Counted from the stretch's first letter, positions 7,979-17,221 are shown. The stretch is DNA of 64,000 bases from CAYXLW01 sp964466055 (GCA_964466055.1 CAYXLW010000001.1:248001-312000), one strand, 5' to 3'. Numbers and translations: made by a program. Notes: generated by a model not told the origin, from the letters alone.

Positions 7979-10174
7979 TTAAGAAGCCACAACAACGACA
8001 GGCTCTTTCCCAAGCCTCATCCAAATAAGAGTTTGAACCTTCCTTCTAATCATTTTATTACTCTCATCTCTATTCCTATTCTCCATTTTCCCTTCAAGAT
8101 ACAAATCCTTAATAGTTTCAATAAGCTCATTTTTAAACCCTGGAATTAACGAGAGATCAACAAATCCATGTGAAATAAGGTGAGCTTTAGCTTCACCTTT
8201 ATCATAAGAAAGATTAATAATTAAAACACCTCCTCTAGACATCTGGAACCTTTCCAAAAACTCTTTTTCGCCAGTAAATCCAACAAGATATCCATCAATA
8301 GAAACAATTTTATGCGGAGCAAAAAAGTCTGTAATTTTATATGAATTTTTTGTAAATTCAATAATTTGGCCATTACGTGCTTTTAAAATTTTATCTTTAG
8401 AATATCCCATTTCTTCAGCAATTTTAGCATTAGCGTGAATCATAAATCTATTACCATAAATAGGCATAAATACTTCAGGCTTAATCTCATCAAGCAATTG
8501 CTTTATGTCTTCTTCACGAGCATGTCCTCCAGCATGAATAGTAGATTGTCTATAATGATGTATGATTACTCCTTGTTCATAGCATATATCCATAAGCTCT
8601 TGAACCTTACGCTCATTACCAGGAATAACAGATGATGAAAGAACAACACTGTCTCCTTCTTTAAATTCAGTATCTTGGCTTTCTCCAGTAGCAATTCGCA
8701 TTAAAGCTGCGTATCTTTCTCCTTGTGCTCCTGTACAGCAAATACATACCTTATTATCTGGCATTTGGTCAGCTTCTCCCATCTCAATAATAGTTCCTGG
8801 ATGGCTTTTTATATATCCTAAATTCTTTGCAATTTCAAAATACATAAGCATCCCACGTCCAAGTAAAACTACTTTTCTTCCAAATTTTTCAGCCGTTTGA
8901 ATAATAATCTCCAAACGATCAATAATAGATGAGAATGTACCTGTAATAATACGTCCTTTGGCTCCTTCAAAAATCTTTTCAATTGGGTCAATAACAATTC
9001 TTTCAGCAATTGAAGATCCTGTTAAATGGGAATTTGTACTATCAGACAGCAAAGCTCTAACTCCTTCTCGTCCAAATCTTTTTAATTGTTCATGATCTAC
9101 TGAAACTGTGTCTTCACGTGGATCAGAATCGAATTTCCAGTCTCCAGTGTGAACAAATTTCCCAACAGGTGTATGAATACGAATACCCATGCTGTCAGGA
9201 ATACTATGATCTACAGTAAATGGTTCAGCATAAAAATATTGTCCTAATTGATTAATCGCACTTTTTTTAAAATCTTTTAAGTTAAGAGGGAATTTATAAT
9301 CCTTTTGACGTTCTTTAATAAGCTCAAATGCCATAGGTCCTGCATAAATAGGAATATGAGAACCAAGTGAACGCATTAAATATGGAATAGCTCCAATATG
9401 ATCAATATGTCCATGTGTAATAAGAATTGCAATAACTTTTTTCCCTTTGGTATAACTTAAATCTGGGATTCTCCCATGAACCCCATGCATATGTTCGTCT
9501 GGGAATTGTATCCCCATATCAACAATAATAATTTCATTATCATACTCAAATCCAATACAGTTTATTCCTACTTGCTCCATTCCTCCAAAAGGTATAATGC
9601 GCAAAACACCTTTTTCTATCTGCTTTCTATGTAATTCTTTGGGATGTGGTTTATGTTTCTCAAAAGATTGAGTAGGAGTTAGATAAGGAAAAGTTTTAGG
9701 TCCTGAAGTTTTAGGCTTTAATATATAATTTTGAAAATCACGAGGCTCTAAACTTGGGGCTCCTTTGTTTTTATTGAAATCAGAAAAATTAGACTTGTTA
9801 TCAGAATGTTTTTTATTTCGGTGTGAAGTTCTTTGATTTTGATTATTTTTTTTGGTGTTATTATGAGTATTAGATTCATTGTTTTGATTATTTTTGTGCT
9901 CAGATTGTTTTTCTGTTTTGGGAGTTTCAACATTAATCCCACTTTTTTTGGTCATCTCTTTAAATGATAAAAATGCTTGAATTGCTTCATCAAAATTCAT
10001 TTTTTTCGGTTCTTGTTTTATTTCTTTATTAGGAGGGTTATTGGTGTTTATTTTTTTATGATCTTTTGACAAATTATTTTTATGAGAGAAATTATGATTT
10101 TTATCTTTATCTCTGTTGTGATCTTGCCTTTCGTTATTATTTGAAGAAGGGTTACCATTAAATGGAATATTCAT
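7979..10174 (-). CDS. rnj: Ribonuclease J with long Asn/Lys-rich N-terminal extension
   Basis: 731 residues, against about 555 for a typical RNase J. Residues ~1-185 are low-complexity, rich in N, K, H and S, and very likely disordered; the metallo-beta-lactamase/beta-CASP core starts at about 190 (IIPFGGMEQVGIN). Zinc motifs include THGHIDHIGA (HxHxDH), HTGDWKFD, LLSDSTNS and STIHAGGHA, followed by the beta-CASP GNRFM...HAKIAEEMG-type region and a C-terminal dimerisation domain. RNase J is a cytoplasmic 5'-3' exonuclease and endonuclease for mRNA decay and rRNA maturation. The extension is a plausible RNA- or partner-binding tail. The gene lies upstream of nothing co-directional except possibly the 48-residue remnant, and has its own start at ATG 10174. 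Confidence 0.93.
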   Translation of the reverse strand: MNIPFNGNPSSNNNERQDHNRDKDKNHNFSHKNNLSKDHKKINTNNPPNKEIKQEPKKMNFDEAIQAFLSFKEMTKKSGINVETPKTEKQSEHKNNQNNESNTHNNTKKNNQNQRTSHRNKKHSDNKSNFSDFNKNKGAPSLEPRDFQNYILKPKTSGPKTFPYLTPTQSFEKHKPHPKELHRKQIEKGVLRIIPFGGMEQVGINCIGFEYDNEIIIVDMGIQFPDEHMHGVHGRIPDLSYTKGKKVIAILITHGHIDHIGAIPYLMRSLGSHIPIYAGPMAFELIKERQKDYKFPLNLKDFKKSAINQLGQYFYAEPFTVDHSIPDSMGIRIHTPVGKFVHTGDWKFDSDPREDTVSVDHEQLKRFGREGVRALLSDSTNSHLTGSSIAERIVIDPIEKIFEGAKGRIITGTFSSIIDRLEIIIQTAEKFGRKVVLLGRGMLMYFEIAKNLGYIKSHPGTIIEMGEADQMPDNKVCICCTGAQGERYAALMRIATGESQDTEFKEGDSVVLSSSVIPGNERKVQELMDICYEQGVIIHHYRQSTIHAGGHAREEDIKQLLDEIKPEVFMPIYGNRFMIHANAKIAEEMGYSKDKILKARNGQIIEFTKNSYKITDFFAPHKIVSIDGYLVGFTGEKEFLERFQMSRGGVLIINLSYDKGEAKAHLISHGFVDLSLIPGFKNELIETIKDLYLEGKMENRNRDESNKMIRRKVQTLIWMRLGKEPVVVVAS

Positions 10175-10333
10175 TATAAAATGATTTTAAAAATTAAAGT
10201 GCTTTATTCTAAAGCATAAATATACAAATACATGTAAAAAAAGATTATTTTTCTTTTGGGTGATTTTTTTAAAAAAGTTCTTCTTTGACCATAGTTTACC
10301 ATAGTGTTGATACAATTGCAAACTACTACGAAA

Positions 10334-11722
10334 TTATTTTAAAGATTTTTTAGCGTCCTCCAAAAAATTTAGTGCTTGTAAAGGAGTTAGTTTATTAACA
10401 TCAATATCCCTTAATTTTTTTTCAAGTTCAGAATCTCTTTCAACTTCAATAACTTTTTCTTCAGTTTGAGAATTAGAAAATAAGCTCATTTGCAACGCAT
10501 TTTCTTGCTTTTGCTTTTTTTCTTCTAAACTTTTCAGAATAACATTAGATCTTAAGAGAATTTCTTTTGGAATCCCCGCGAGTTTTGCAACCTCAATCCC
10601 ATAAGATTTATCAGCACCTCCTTCAATTATTTTATGTAGAAAAACAACACCTTGAGATTCGTTTTCTAGCACTGCAACAGAGTAATTTTTTGCTTTTTTC
10701 ATTTCCCCAATTGTTTCAATCAATTCATGGTAATGCGTAGCAAAAATACATTTTGCATTTATTTTATTATGTAAATACTCACTAATTGCCCATGCAATTG
10801 AAAGACCATCAAATGTTGATGTTCCTCGTCCAAGTTCATCTAAAATAATAAAACTTTTATCAGTTGAATTATGAAGGATTGTCGAAGCTTCAAGCATTTC
10901 AGTCATAAACGTAGATTCTCCTGTACTTAAATTATCTCCAGCTCCAACTCTTGTAAAAATTCTATCAGTTAATCCTATTTTTGCTTTTTGTGCTGGGACA
11001 AAACAGCCAATATGAGCAAGATAAATAATTAGAGCTGTCTGTCTTAAATATGTTGATTTCCCAGACATGTTTGGACCTGAAAGTAAAATGAACCTTTTCT
11101 CTTCATCAAAATAAGTATCATTTGGAATGAAATTTGGTGTGAGTTCTTCAACAACAGGATGTCTTCCTTCTTTAATATCTAGTATATTTTCTTCTGTTAT
11201 TTCTGGTTTACAGTATTTATTTTCTACTGCAAGTTCTGCAAATGAACTTAAAAGATCAATCTCAGATATTTCATCTGCAAGCCCTTGAATTTCACTTGCT
11301 TCTTGTAGAATTTTTTTGCAAGTGTTATTAAAAATCTCATTTTCTAGTCTTACAACTTCTTCTTCTGCTCTTAATACTTTTTCTTGATATTCAATTAGTT
11401 CTGAAGTTGTAAATCTTTCAACATTTGTTAGTGTTTGTTTTCTTATAAAGTACTCAGGAACATTATTCTTTTGTCCTGCACTTACTTCAATAAAATACCC
11501 AAAAACTCTATTAAACTTAATTTTTAATGTTGGTATTTTAGTTTTTTCAATAAGTTTTTGTTGATATTCCAAAATCCATTTTTGCCCACCTTTAGCTATG
11601 TTTCTCCATTCATCTAATTCTGCATTTACTCCTTTACGTATAACATTGCCCTGCTCAATTTTCACAGGAGGTTCATCTGTTATCGTTGCCGATAAATATT
11701 CTAGTAAATCTGGAGTAGCCAT
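10334..11722 (-). CDS. MutS-type ATPase lacking the mismatch-recognition half
   Basis: 462 residues. It aligns by motif with the C-terminal half of MutS: lever/clamp (KIKFNRVFGYFIEVS, IRKQTLTNVERF), Walker A GPNMSGKST, the STFMTEM loop, Walker B/signature DELGRGTSTFDG, the ATHYHEL switch, and a tail ending with the NFLEDAKKSL-type C-terminus. Everything before roughly residue 400 of E. coli MutS is absent: domain I with its Phe-x-Glu, domain II and half of domain III. Only 54 nt separate its ATG from the next gene, so no N-terminal piece is hiding upstream. The ATPase residues are intact, so it could be expressed with an altered role, or be a decaying mutS. A MutL gene is not in the window. 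Confidence 0.85.
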   Translation of the reverse strand: MATPDLLEYLSATITDEPPVKIEQGNVIRKGVNAELDEWRNIAKGGQKWILEYQQKLIEKTKIPTLKIKFNRVFGYFIEVSAGQKNNVPEYFIRKQTLTNVERFTTSELIEYQEKVLRAEEEVVRLENEIFNNTCKKILQEASEIQGLADEISEIDLLSSFAELAVENKYCKPEITEENILDIKEGRHPVVEELTPNFIPNDTYFDEEKRFILLSGPNMSGKSTYLRQTALIIYLAHIGCFVPAQKAKIGLTDRIFTRVGAGDNLSTGESTFMTEMLEASTILHNSTDKSFIILDELGRGTSTFDGLSIAWAISEYLHNKINAKCIFATHYHELIETIGEMKKAKNYSVAVLENESQGVVFLHKIIEGGADKSYGIEVAKLAGIPKEILLRSNVILKSLEEKKQKQENALQMSLFSNSQTEEKVIEVERDSELEKKLRDIDVNKLTPLQALNFLEDAKKSLK

Positions 11723-11776
11723 TTCTTGCTAATTGTACTCATGGGGCTTATAAAAATAAAGTTTTTATAATCTATT

Positions 11777-12193
11777 TTAAATCTGAAAACCTAAATATCC
11801 AAAAACTTTTATACAAATTATAGTTAATCCAATTCCTATACAAGCTCCTATAAAAACTTGTAGATTTGTGTGACCAATTGATTCATCTAGATGATATTCT
11901 TTGTAAAGACTATTAATAAGCTTAGCATGTTTTCCAACAGTTGCTCTAACCCCACGAGCATCATACATTATTAGTAATGCAAAACCTGAAGCAATTAAAA
12001 ATTCAATTGAATTAAATCCTTTAATATAAGTGGCTAGTGTGGCAATAGAAGCAGTAAAAGAAGAATGTCCGCTCGGCATTCCCCCTGCATGTAAAAACCA
12101 TTTTAACTGTAATTTTTTATTTTTTATGCTTTTAATAATAACTTTCAAAACTTCAGTGAAAAATAAAATTATAAATGGGGTGAAAAAAATCAT
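11777..12193 (-). CDS. DUF212 / divergent PAP2 family membrane protein
   Basis: 138 residues with about four membrane segments. The motifs GGMPSGHSSFTAS and YDARGVRATVGKHAK define the divergent acid phosphatase/VPT-related family DUF212 (PF02681), which is related to PAP2 lipid phosphatases. The expected activity is on lipid or polyprenyl phosphates at the membrane, but the substrate is unknown. It lies 54 nt upstream of the truncated mutS on the same strand and about 125 nt downstream of the CDF transporter, so the three may form a loose transcription unit. Confidence 0.85.
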   Translation of the reverse strand: MIFFTPFIILFFTEVLKVIIKSIKNKKLQLKWFLHAGGMPSGHSSFTASIATLATYIKGFNSIEFLIASGFALLIMYDARGVRATVGKHAKLINSLYKEYHLDESIGHTNLQVFIGACIGIGLTIICIKVFGYLGFQI

Positions 12194-12317
12194 AGTTGTA
12201 TTAATTAAGACTTTTTAAAATCAGAGTTTCTAATATTATTATAGTCCCTAAAATTTCTAATTTATTAGGACTAATCTCCATAAAGATTATATTTTCTATT
12301 TTAAAGAAAAACAAACT

Positions 12318-13172
12318 TTACTTCTCTATCTTTGGATCAATATGAACAAGCGCTTTTTCTACAAGTTCCAAACTTTCTATTTTTCTAGAAATTTTTGTTT
12401 CCAAATTGTGTAATTCTATCGCAGATATATCTTTTTTTACTTCACAATGAACCGTTACTTGAAGTTTTTCTCCAAGATATTGAGCTTTTAAATTATGAAA
12501 GCTTATTACTTCAGAAAAAGAGTCGATAACTTGTTTTATCTTTTCAATATCGTCCTTTTTTGCAGATGCCCCCATAAGAAAATCAGTATTTTCTTTAGCA
12601 ATTTTGTATCCAGTGTAAAAAACATAGATTCCTACCAATATACCAACCAAAGGGTCGACCCAATTAAATCCGAATTTCACTGAAAAGAGTATTCCAACAA
12701 TAACTCCAAATGAAATAAGCATATCTCCCCTAGATTCAATTGACATTGCAATGAGTGCTGAATTTCGATCTCTTTTACCTTTGTAATGCTCAAAAACACT
12801 TAAAAGACCTTTTGTGATAATAGTTATAACTAATACTATAATTGCTTCTTTTAAGTGTGTTATAATTGTAGGATTAATAATTTTTATTATAGATTCTTTG
12901 ATTATTTCAATAGCAAGAACACTGGTCATAATTGCAACAAAGAATGCTGCTAATGGTTGTGCTCTACCATGTCCAGCAGGATGATTTTTATCTGCTTTTT
13001 TTCTAGCTACTTTAGTTGCCCATAATACAATTAATGAATTTATTGTATCAGTAAAAGAGTTAATGGCATCTGAAATAAGAGCGACAGAATTTGATATTAT
13101 TCCAACAATTATTTTCCCTGAAAAAAGTAAAAAGTTGAGAATGGCAACAAAAATAATAAAAATATCTCGCAT
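12318..13172 (-). CDS. Cation diffusion facilitator (CDF) family transporter
   Basis: 284 residues with six membrane segments, then a cytoplasmic ferredoxin-like domain (~205-284). Family features include the TM2 motif LISDAINSFTD and the GHGRAQPL loop between TM2 and TM3 (the HPxGHxR signature region, here NHPAGHGRAQ). CDF proteins exchange divalent metals (Zn, Mn, Fe) for protons at the cytoplasmic membrane. The usual TM5 HxxxD ligand pair reads ESRGD here, so the His is replaced by Glu, and TM2 has DAINSFTD with Asn at the common His position. Metal specificity may therefore be unusual. It is divergent from pheS with overlapping promoters. Confidence 0.92.
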   Translation of the reverse strand: MRDIFIIFVAILNFLLFSGKIIVGIISNSVALISDAINSFTDTINSLIVLWATKVARKKADKNHPAGHGRAQPLAAFFVAIMTSVLAIEIIKESIIKIINPTIITHLKEAIIVLVITIITKGLLSVFEHYKGKRDRNSALIAMSIESRGDMLISFGVIVGILFSVKFGFNWVDPLVGILVGIYVFYTGYKIAKENTDFLMGASAKKDDIEKIKQVIDSFSEVISFHNLKAQYLGEKLQVTVHCEVKKDISAIELHNLETKISRKIESLELVEKALVHIDPKIEK

Positions 13173-13206
13173 TTAAAAAGTTTATTGTGTAGTATTTTTT
13201 AGCTTT

Positions 13207-13235
13207 AGTATAATTTTACTTGGGCTTTAGAACAA
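13207..13235 (-). promoter_or_regulatory. Promoter for the CDF gene
   Basis: On the minus strand TTGTTC (13230-13235) and TATACT (13207-13212) are separated by 17 bp. The -10 lies 34 nt before the CDF start. The box overlaps the candidate pheS promoter on the other strand. Confidence 0.5.
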
Positions 13236-13248
13236 TAACAAGTATTAT
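13220..13248 (+). promoter_or_regulatory. Candidate promoter for pheS
   Basis: TTGGGC (13220-13225), a 17-bp spacer, then TATTAT (13243-13248), 50 nt before the pheS start. The match is weak, so confidence is low. Confidence 0.3.
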
Positions 13249-13298
13249 GTAAATATTGTTTTGTAACTTTAAGAAATATCTATTTAAAAGTTAATTTT

Positions 13299-14342
13299 AT
13301 GCTTAATAAAGTTGAAGAATTAAAAAATGAAGCGCTTAAGAATATTAAGAGTGCAAATGATGAAAAGAGTTTAAGAGAATTTGAAATAAAATATTTAGGA
13401 AGAAAAAGTGAGTTAATAGCATTTTCAAGAGAAATATCAATTCTTTCAAAAGAAGAAAGACCTAAAGTTGGGCAAATGATAAATCAGGCAAAAGTCGCAA
13501 TTGAAAATGCTGTTGAATTTAAAAAAGCAGAGCTTGAAGAAGTTAAAATGAATACTTTATCAGATAATGAATGGATTGATGTTACAGCTCCTTCTATCAA
13601 AAAAATAAAAGGGGCAAGACATCCTATTTCTTCATTCATCGATGAAGTGGTGGATGTTTTTGGAAGACTAGGGTTTTCGCAAGCAGAAGGTCCTGAAATT
13701 GAGAGTGAGTGGTATAATTTTACAGCTTTAAATCTTGGGGCAGACCATCCTGCACGTGAAATGCAAGATACGTTTTTTCTGAAAGATTTAAAAGCTGAAA
13801 GAAAAGATTTTATGAAAGATGATAGGGATCTAGGAATGGTACTTAGAACCCAAACTTCAAATATGCAAATTAGGTATATGCAAAACAATAAACCTCCAAT
13901 TCGTATTATTGCTCCAGGTAAAGTTTATCGTAAAGATAGCGATGCAACTCATAGTCCAATATTTCATCAAGTTGAAGGATTAATGATAGATGAATCTATT
14001 TCTCTTAAAAATTTGAAAGCAGTATTACTTTCTTCCCTTAGAGAACTTCTATATAAACCAGATTTAGATCTAAGATTTCGTCTCTCATATTTTCCATTTA
14101 CTGAACCTAGTTTAGAGATTGATATTTCTTTCCCTATGAAAGGAAAAAAAGATTATTGGCTTGAGGTTGGAGGGGCTGGTATGGTTCATCCTAATGTTTT
14201 GAAAAATGGAGCGATTGATCCAGATATATTTAATGGATTTGCTTTTGGGTTAGGTATAGATAGACTTGTTATGATTAAATATAATATAAAAGATATAAGG
14301 TTGTTTTTCGAGAATGACGTAAGGTTTTTGGAACAGTTTTAA
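13299..14342 (+). CDS. pheS: Phenylalanyl-tRNA synthetase alpha subunit
   Basis: 347 residues, full length. It has an N-terminal coiled-coil arm (~1-85) and a class II catalytic core: motif 1 region HPISSFIDEVVDVFGRLGF, motif 2 region with LRTQTSNMQIRYM and GKVYRKDSDATHSPIFHQVEG, and motif 3 GFAFGLGIDRLVMIKY. PheS works with PheT as an alpha2beta2 cytoplasmic enzyme charging tRNA-Phe. PheT, usually the next gene, is not present; a RAYT transposase follows instead. The start ATG follows an AT-rich leader without a Shine-Dalgarno sequence. Confidence 0.97.
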   Translation: MLNKVEELKNEALKNIKSANDEKSLREFEIKYLGRKSELIAFSREISILSKEERPKVGQMINQAKVAIENAVEFKKAELEEVKMNTLSDNEWIDVTAPSIKKIKGARHPISSFIDEVVDVFGRLGFSQAEGPEIESEWYNFTALNLGADHPAREMQDTFFLKDLKAERKDFMKDDRDLGMVLRTQTSNMQIRYMQNNKPPIRIIAPGKVYRKDSDATHSPIFHQVEGLMIDESISLKNLKAVLLSSLRELLYKPDLDLRFRLSYFPFTEPSLEIDISFPMKGKKDYWLEVGGAGMVHPNVLKNGAIDPDIFNGFAFGLGIDRLVMIKYNIKDIRLFFENDVRFLEQF

Positions 14343-14351
14343 CATTATTTT

Positions 14352-14412
14352 GTGGAGACCAATGTGTCTTTACGAGGTGGATATGTCGCAACGTTGCCAA
14401 TGTATTTCTACG
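14352..14412 (+). repeat. REP-like imperfect hairpins upstream of RAYT
   Basis: GTGGAGAC and GTCTTTAC (14352-14359 and 14366-14373) form a G-U tolerant stem. A second hairpin-like unit follows, centred on GCAACGTTGC. The first stem resembles the arms of the 30-bp palindrome inside the transposase gene, so these look like REP units mobilised by, or cognate to, the adjacent RAYT. Confidence 0.5.
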
Positions 14413-14468
14413 TAAATATTTAGACAATTACGACAAAAATTATTTAAAATATCTATAATCTAAAAATT

Positions 14469-15062
14469 ATGGATTATTTTATTTTTATGTCAGATTCAGA
14501 AAAATTCAAAAATAAATATCGAATTAAGTCATCTCGTCTAGAAGGTTGGGATTATTCATCAAGTGGTGTTTATTTCGTTACAATTTGTACGAAAAATAGA
14601 GAACACCATTTTGGTGAAATAAAAGATGAAAAAATGTATCTTTCGGAAATGGGGGGAATTATTTCAGAAGAATGGATTAATACAAAAAATATTCGTAAAA
14701 ATGTTCAATTGGATGAATGGGTAATTATGCCGAATCATATTCATGGTATAATTTTTATTACGGAAAAAGATGTAGAGACGCATTGCAATGCGTCTCTACA
14801 TTGCAATGTGTCTTTATCAGGAAATTTAAAATATAAAAACAAGTTTGGTCCTCAATTAGACAATTTATCTTCAATTATTCGTGGGTTTAAAGGAATAATA
14901 ACTAAACAAATACATAAATTAGGATATGATTATTTTGCTTGGCAATCGCGATTTCATGATCGAATTATTCGTAATGAAGAAGAATTAAATCGTATTCGTG
15001 AATATATCATTTCTAATCCAAAAAATTGGGAAAAAGATGAAAATAATATTATTAAGAAATAG
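14469..15062 (+). CDS. REP-associated tyrosine transposase (RAYT, Y1/IS200-like)
   Basis: 197 residues. The HUH motif is MPNHIHGIIFI, and the second conserved block, FKGIITKQIHKLGYDYFAWQSRFHDRII, precedes the Y1 nucleophile candidate in REYIISNP. The N-terminal SGVYFVTICTKNRE is typical of RAYTs. These enzymes nick single-stranded DNA at REP palindromes. A perfect 30-bp palindrome lies in frame inside the gene (14771-14800), adding a VETHCNASLHCNVSL-like insert between the HUH and Y1 motifs, where family members vary. A second ATG six codons in (14487) is an alternative start. Confidence 0.9.
   Translation: MDYFIFMSDSEKFKNKYRIKSSRLEGWDYSSSGVYFVTICTKNREHHFGEIKDEKMYLSEMGGIISEEWINTKNIRKNVQLDEWVIMPNHIHGIIFITEKDVETHCNASLHCNVSLSGNLKYKNKFGPQLDNLSSIIRGFKGIITKQIHKLGYDYFAWQSRFHDRIIRNEEELNRIREYIISNPKNWEKDENNIIKK
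14771..14800. repeat. Perfect 30-bp palindrome within the RAYT gene
   Basis: The left half TGTAGAGACGCATTG is followed immediately by its exact reverse complement. An imperfect extra half-unit (TTGCAATGTGTCTTTA) follows at 14800-14815. The core GAGACGCATTGC is a REP-type motif I associate with intergenic palindromes in many bacteria. Here the unit sits inside coding sequence and keeps the frame. Confidence 0.85.
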
Positions 15063-15071
15063 TGCTTTTTT

Positions 15072-15093
15072 AAAGTAAATCCTATTTACTTTT
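15072..15093 (+). terminator. Weak terminator after RAYT
   Basis: A 9-bp stem AAAGTAAAT/ATTTACTTT with loop CCT and a short T-rich tail, 10 nt after the RAYT stop. It is all A/T except one pair, so weak. Confidence 0.35.
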
Positions 15094-15151
15094 CATTTAA
15101 TTCTTTATAGAATCCCGCGGAAAAATATAATTTATTAAACTTAAAAAAATC

Positions 15152-17221
15152 ATGGATCTTAAAATTGTGCGAAATATTGGTATTATTGCCCATATTGATG
15201 CAGGTAAAACCACAGTAACAGAACGTGTTCTTTTCTACACTGGGAAAATCCACAAGATAGGAGAAACACATGATGGTGAAGGAACAATGGACTGGATGGA
15301 GCAAGAAAAAGAGAGGGGAATTACTATTACTTCAGCTGCAACACAGTGCCAGTGGAAAGGAACTACTATTAATATAATTGACACTCCAGGTCACGTTGAT
15401 TTTACGGTAGAAGTTGAAAGATCACTTAGGGTCCTTGATGGAGGAGTTGCTGTATTTGATGGGGCGATGGGAGTTGAACCTCAGTCTGAAACTGTTTGGA
15501 GACAAGCTGATAAATATAATGTTCCTAGACTTTGTTTTGTTAATAAAATGGACAAAATGGGAGGTGATTTCGACATGTCTCTTAAAACCATTCATCAGAG
15601 ACTTTCTAAAAAAGCCTTTGCTATTCAATATCCAATTGGAGTTGAATTAGAACATGTTGGAGTTGTTGATCTTATAACAATGAAGGCATATAAATTTGAA
15701 GGGAAAAACGGAGAAAATATTATTGAAACAGATATTCCTGAAAATATTAAGCCTAAAGTTGATCATCATAGAACTCATATGATTGAAATAGCTGCAGAAC
15801 AAGATGAAGACTTGATGAATAAGTATCTTCAAGGAGAAGAGCTTACAGCGGAAGATATTAAAAAAGGAATTCGTGCAGGAACTGTTAAAGGAGATATTTA
15901 TCCAGTGTTATGTGGATCAGCACTTAAAAATATCGGTGTACAGCTAGTACTTGATGCTGCAGTTGATTTTCTTCCAACTCCTTTGGATGTACCTTCTTCA
16001 AAAGGATTTGATCCAGATGATGAAACTAAGGAGCTTGAAAGAAAACCAGATGTGAACGATTATACAGCAGCTCTTGCATTTAAAATTGCTACAGACCCAT
16101 ATATCGGAAGACTTACGTTCGTAAGAGTTTATTCAGGAAAACTTCAAAGTGGATCTTTTGTTTATAATCCAAATACAAGAACAAAAGAAAGAATTGGTCG
16201 TCTTGTAAAAATGCATGCCAATTCAAGAATGGAAGTAAACGTTATCGAAGCAGGAGATATTGGTGCTGTTATTGGTCTTAAAAATACAATGACAGGGCAC
16301 ACGCTTTGTGATGAAAAAAATCATATTGTACTTGAATCAATGACTTTTCCAGAGCCGGTAATATCTATTTCAATTGAACCTAAATCAAAAGCAGATCAAG
16401 AAAAAATGGGGATTGCACTTCAGAAACTTGCAGAAGAAGATCCGACATTCCAGGTTTATACAGATGATGAAACAGGTCAGACTATCATGTCTGGAATGGG
16501 AGAACTTCATCTTGATATCCTAGTAGACCGAATGAAGAGAGAATTTAGTGTAGAAGCTAATGTCGGAGAGCCTCAGGTTGCTTATCGTGAGACTATTTCT
16601 AAATCAATTGAAGCTGAATATAAATATCAAAAACAAACTGGTGGTCGTGGTCAATATGGTCATGTTGTTATTAATTTTGAGCCACAAGAAGCAGGTAAAG
16701 GATTTGAGTTTGTTAATAAAATTAAAGGAGCATCTATTCCAAATGAATATATTCCAGCTGTTGAAAAAGGGCTTAAAGAAGTATTTACTCGTGGTATAGT
16801 TGCTGGTTATCCAGTAGTTGATGTTAAAGCTACTCTTCTAGATGGTACTTATCATGATGTGGATTCATCTGAACTTGCGTTTAAGATGGCATCTATTTTC
16901 GCTTTTAGAGAATTTGCTCCAAAGGCATCACCTCAACTTCTTGAGCCTATAATGAAAGTTGAAATTACTACTCCTGAAGAATTTATGGGTGATGTTATGG
17001 GAGATATTTCTTCTAGACGTGGTAACATTAAAAATATGGGAGATAGAGGACTTGCTAAAATTATTGATGCTGAAGTTCCACTTTCTGAAATGTTTGGATA
17101 TGCAACTGATCTTAGATCTATGAGTCAGGGGCGTGCGAGTTATTCAATGGAGCCTTCGCATTATTCTCCAGCTCCGTCTAATGTTGTTGAGAGAGTTAAA
17201 AAAGAAAGGGGAGTTGTGTAG
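15152..17221 (+). CDS. fusA: Elongation factor G
   Basis: 689 residues, full length. The GTPase motifs are AHIDAGKTT (P-loop), the switch with ERGITI, DTPGHVDF and NKMDKMG. Domains II-V follow, including GRGQYGHV in domain IV and the C-terminal RGRASYSMEPSHY-type ending. EF-G drives ribosomal translocation and, with RRF, recycling. A TATAAT at 15126-15131 lies 20 nt before the start, giving a very short leader with no Shine-Dalgarno sequence; its -35 is poor. rpsL, rpsG and tuf are not adjacent, so fusA is transcribed alone and ends at a strong terminator. Confidence 0.98.
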   Translation: MDLKIVRNIGIIAHIDAGKTTVTERVLFYTGKIHKIGETHDGEGTMDWMEQEKERGITITSAATQCQWKGTTINIIDTPGHVDFTVEVERSLRVLDGGVAVFDGAMGVEPQSETVWRQADKYNVPRLCFVNKMDKMGGDFDMSLKTIHQRLSKKAFAIQYPIGVELEHVGVVDLITMKAYKFEGKNGENIIETDIPENIKPKVDHHRTHMIEIAAEQDEDLMNKYLQGEELTAEDIKKGIRAGTVKGDIYPVLCGSALKNIGVQLVLDAAVDFLPTPLDVPSSKGFDPDDETKELERKPDVNDYTAALAFKIATDPYIGRLTFVRVYSGKLQSGSFVYNPNTRTKERIGRLVKMHANSRMEVNVIEAGDIGAVIGLKNTMTGHTLCDEKNHIVLESMTFPEPVISISIEPKSKADQEKMGIALQKLAEEDPTFQVYTDDETGQTIMSGMGELHLDILVDRMKREFSVEANVGEPQVAYRETISKSIEAEYKYQKQTGGRGQYGHVVINFEPQEAGKGFEFVNKIKGASIPNEYIPAVEKGLKEVFTRGIVAGYPVVDVKATLLDGTYHDVDSSELAFKMASIFAFREFAPKASPQLLEPIMKVEITTPEEFMGDVMGDISSRRGNIKNMGDRGLAKIIDAEVPLSEMFGYATDLRSMSQGRASYSMEPSHYSPAPSNVVERVKKERGVV

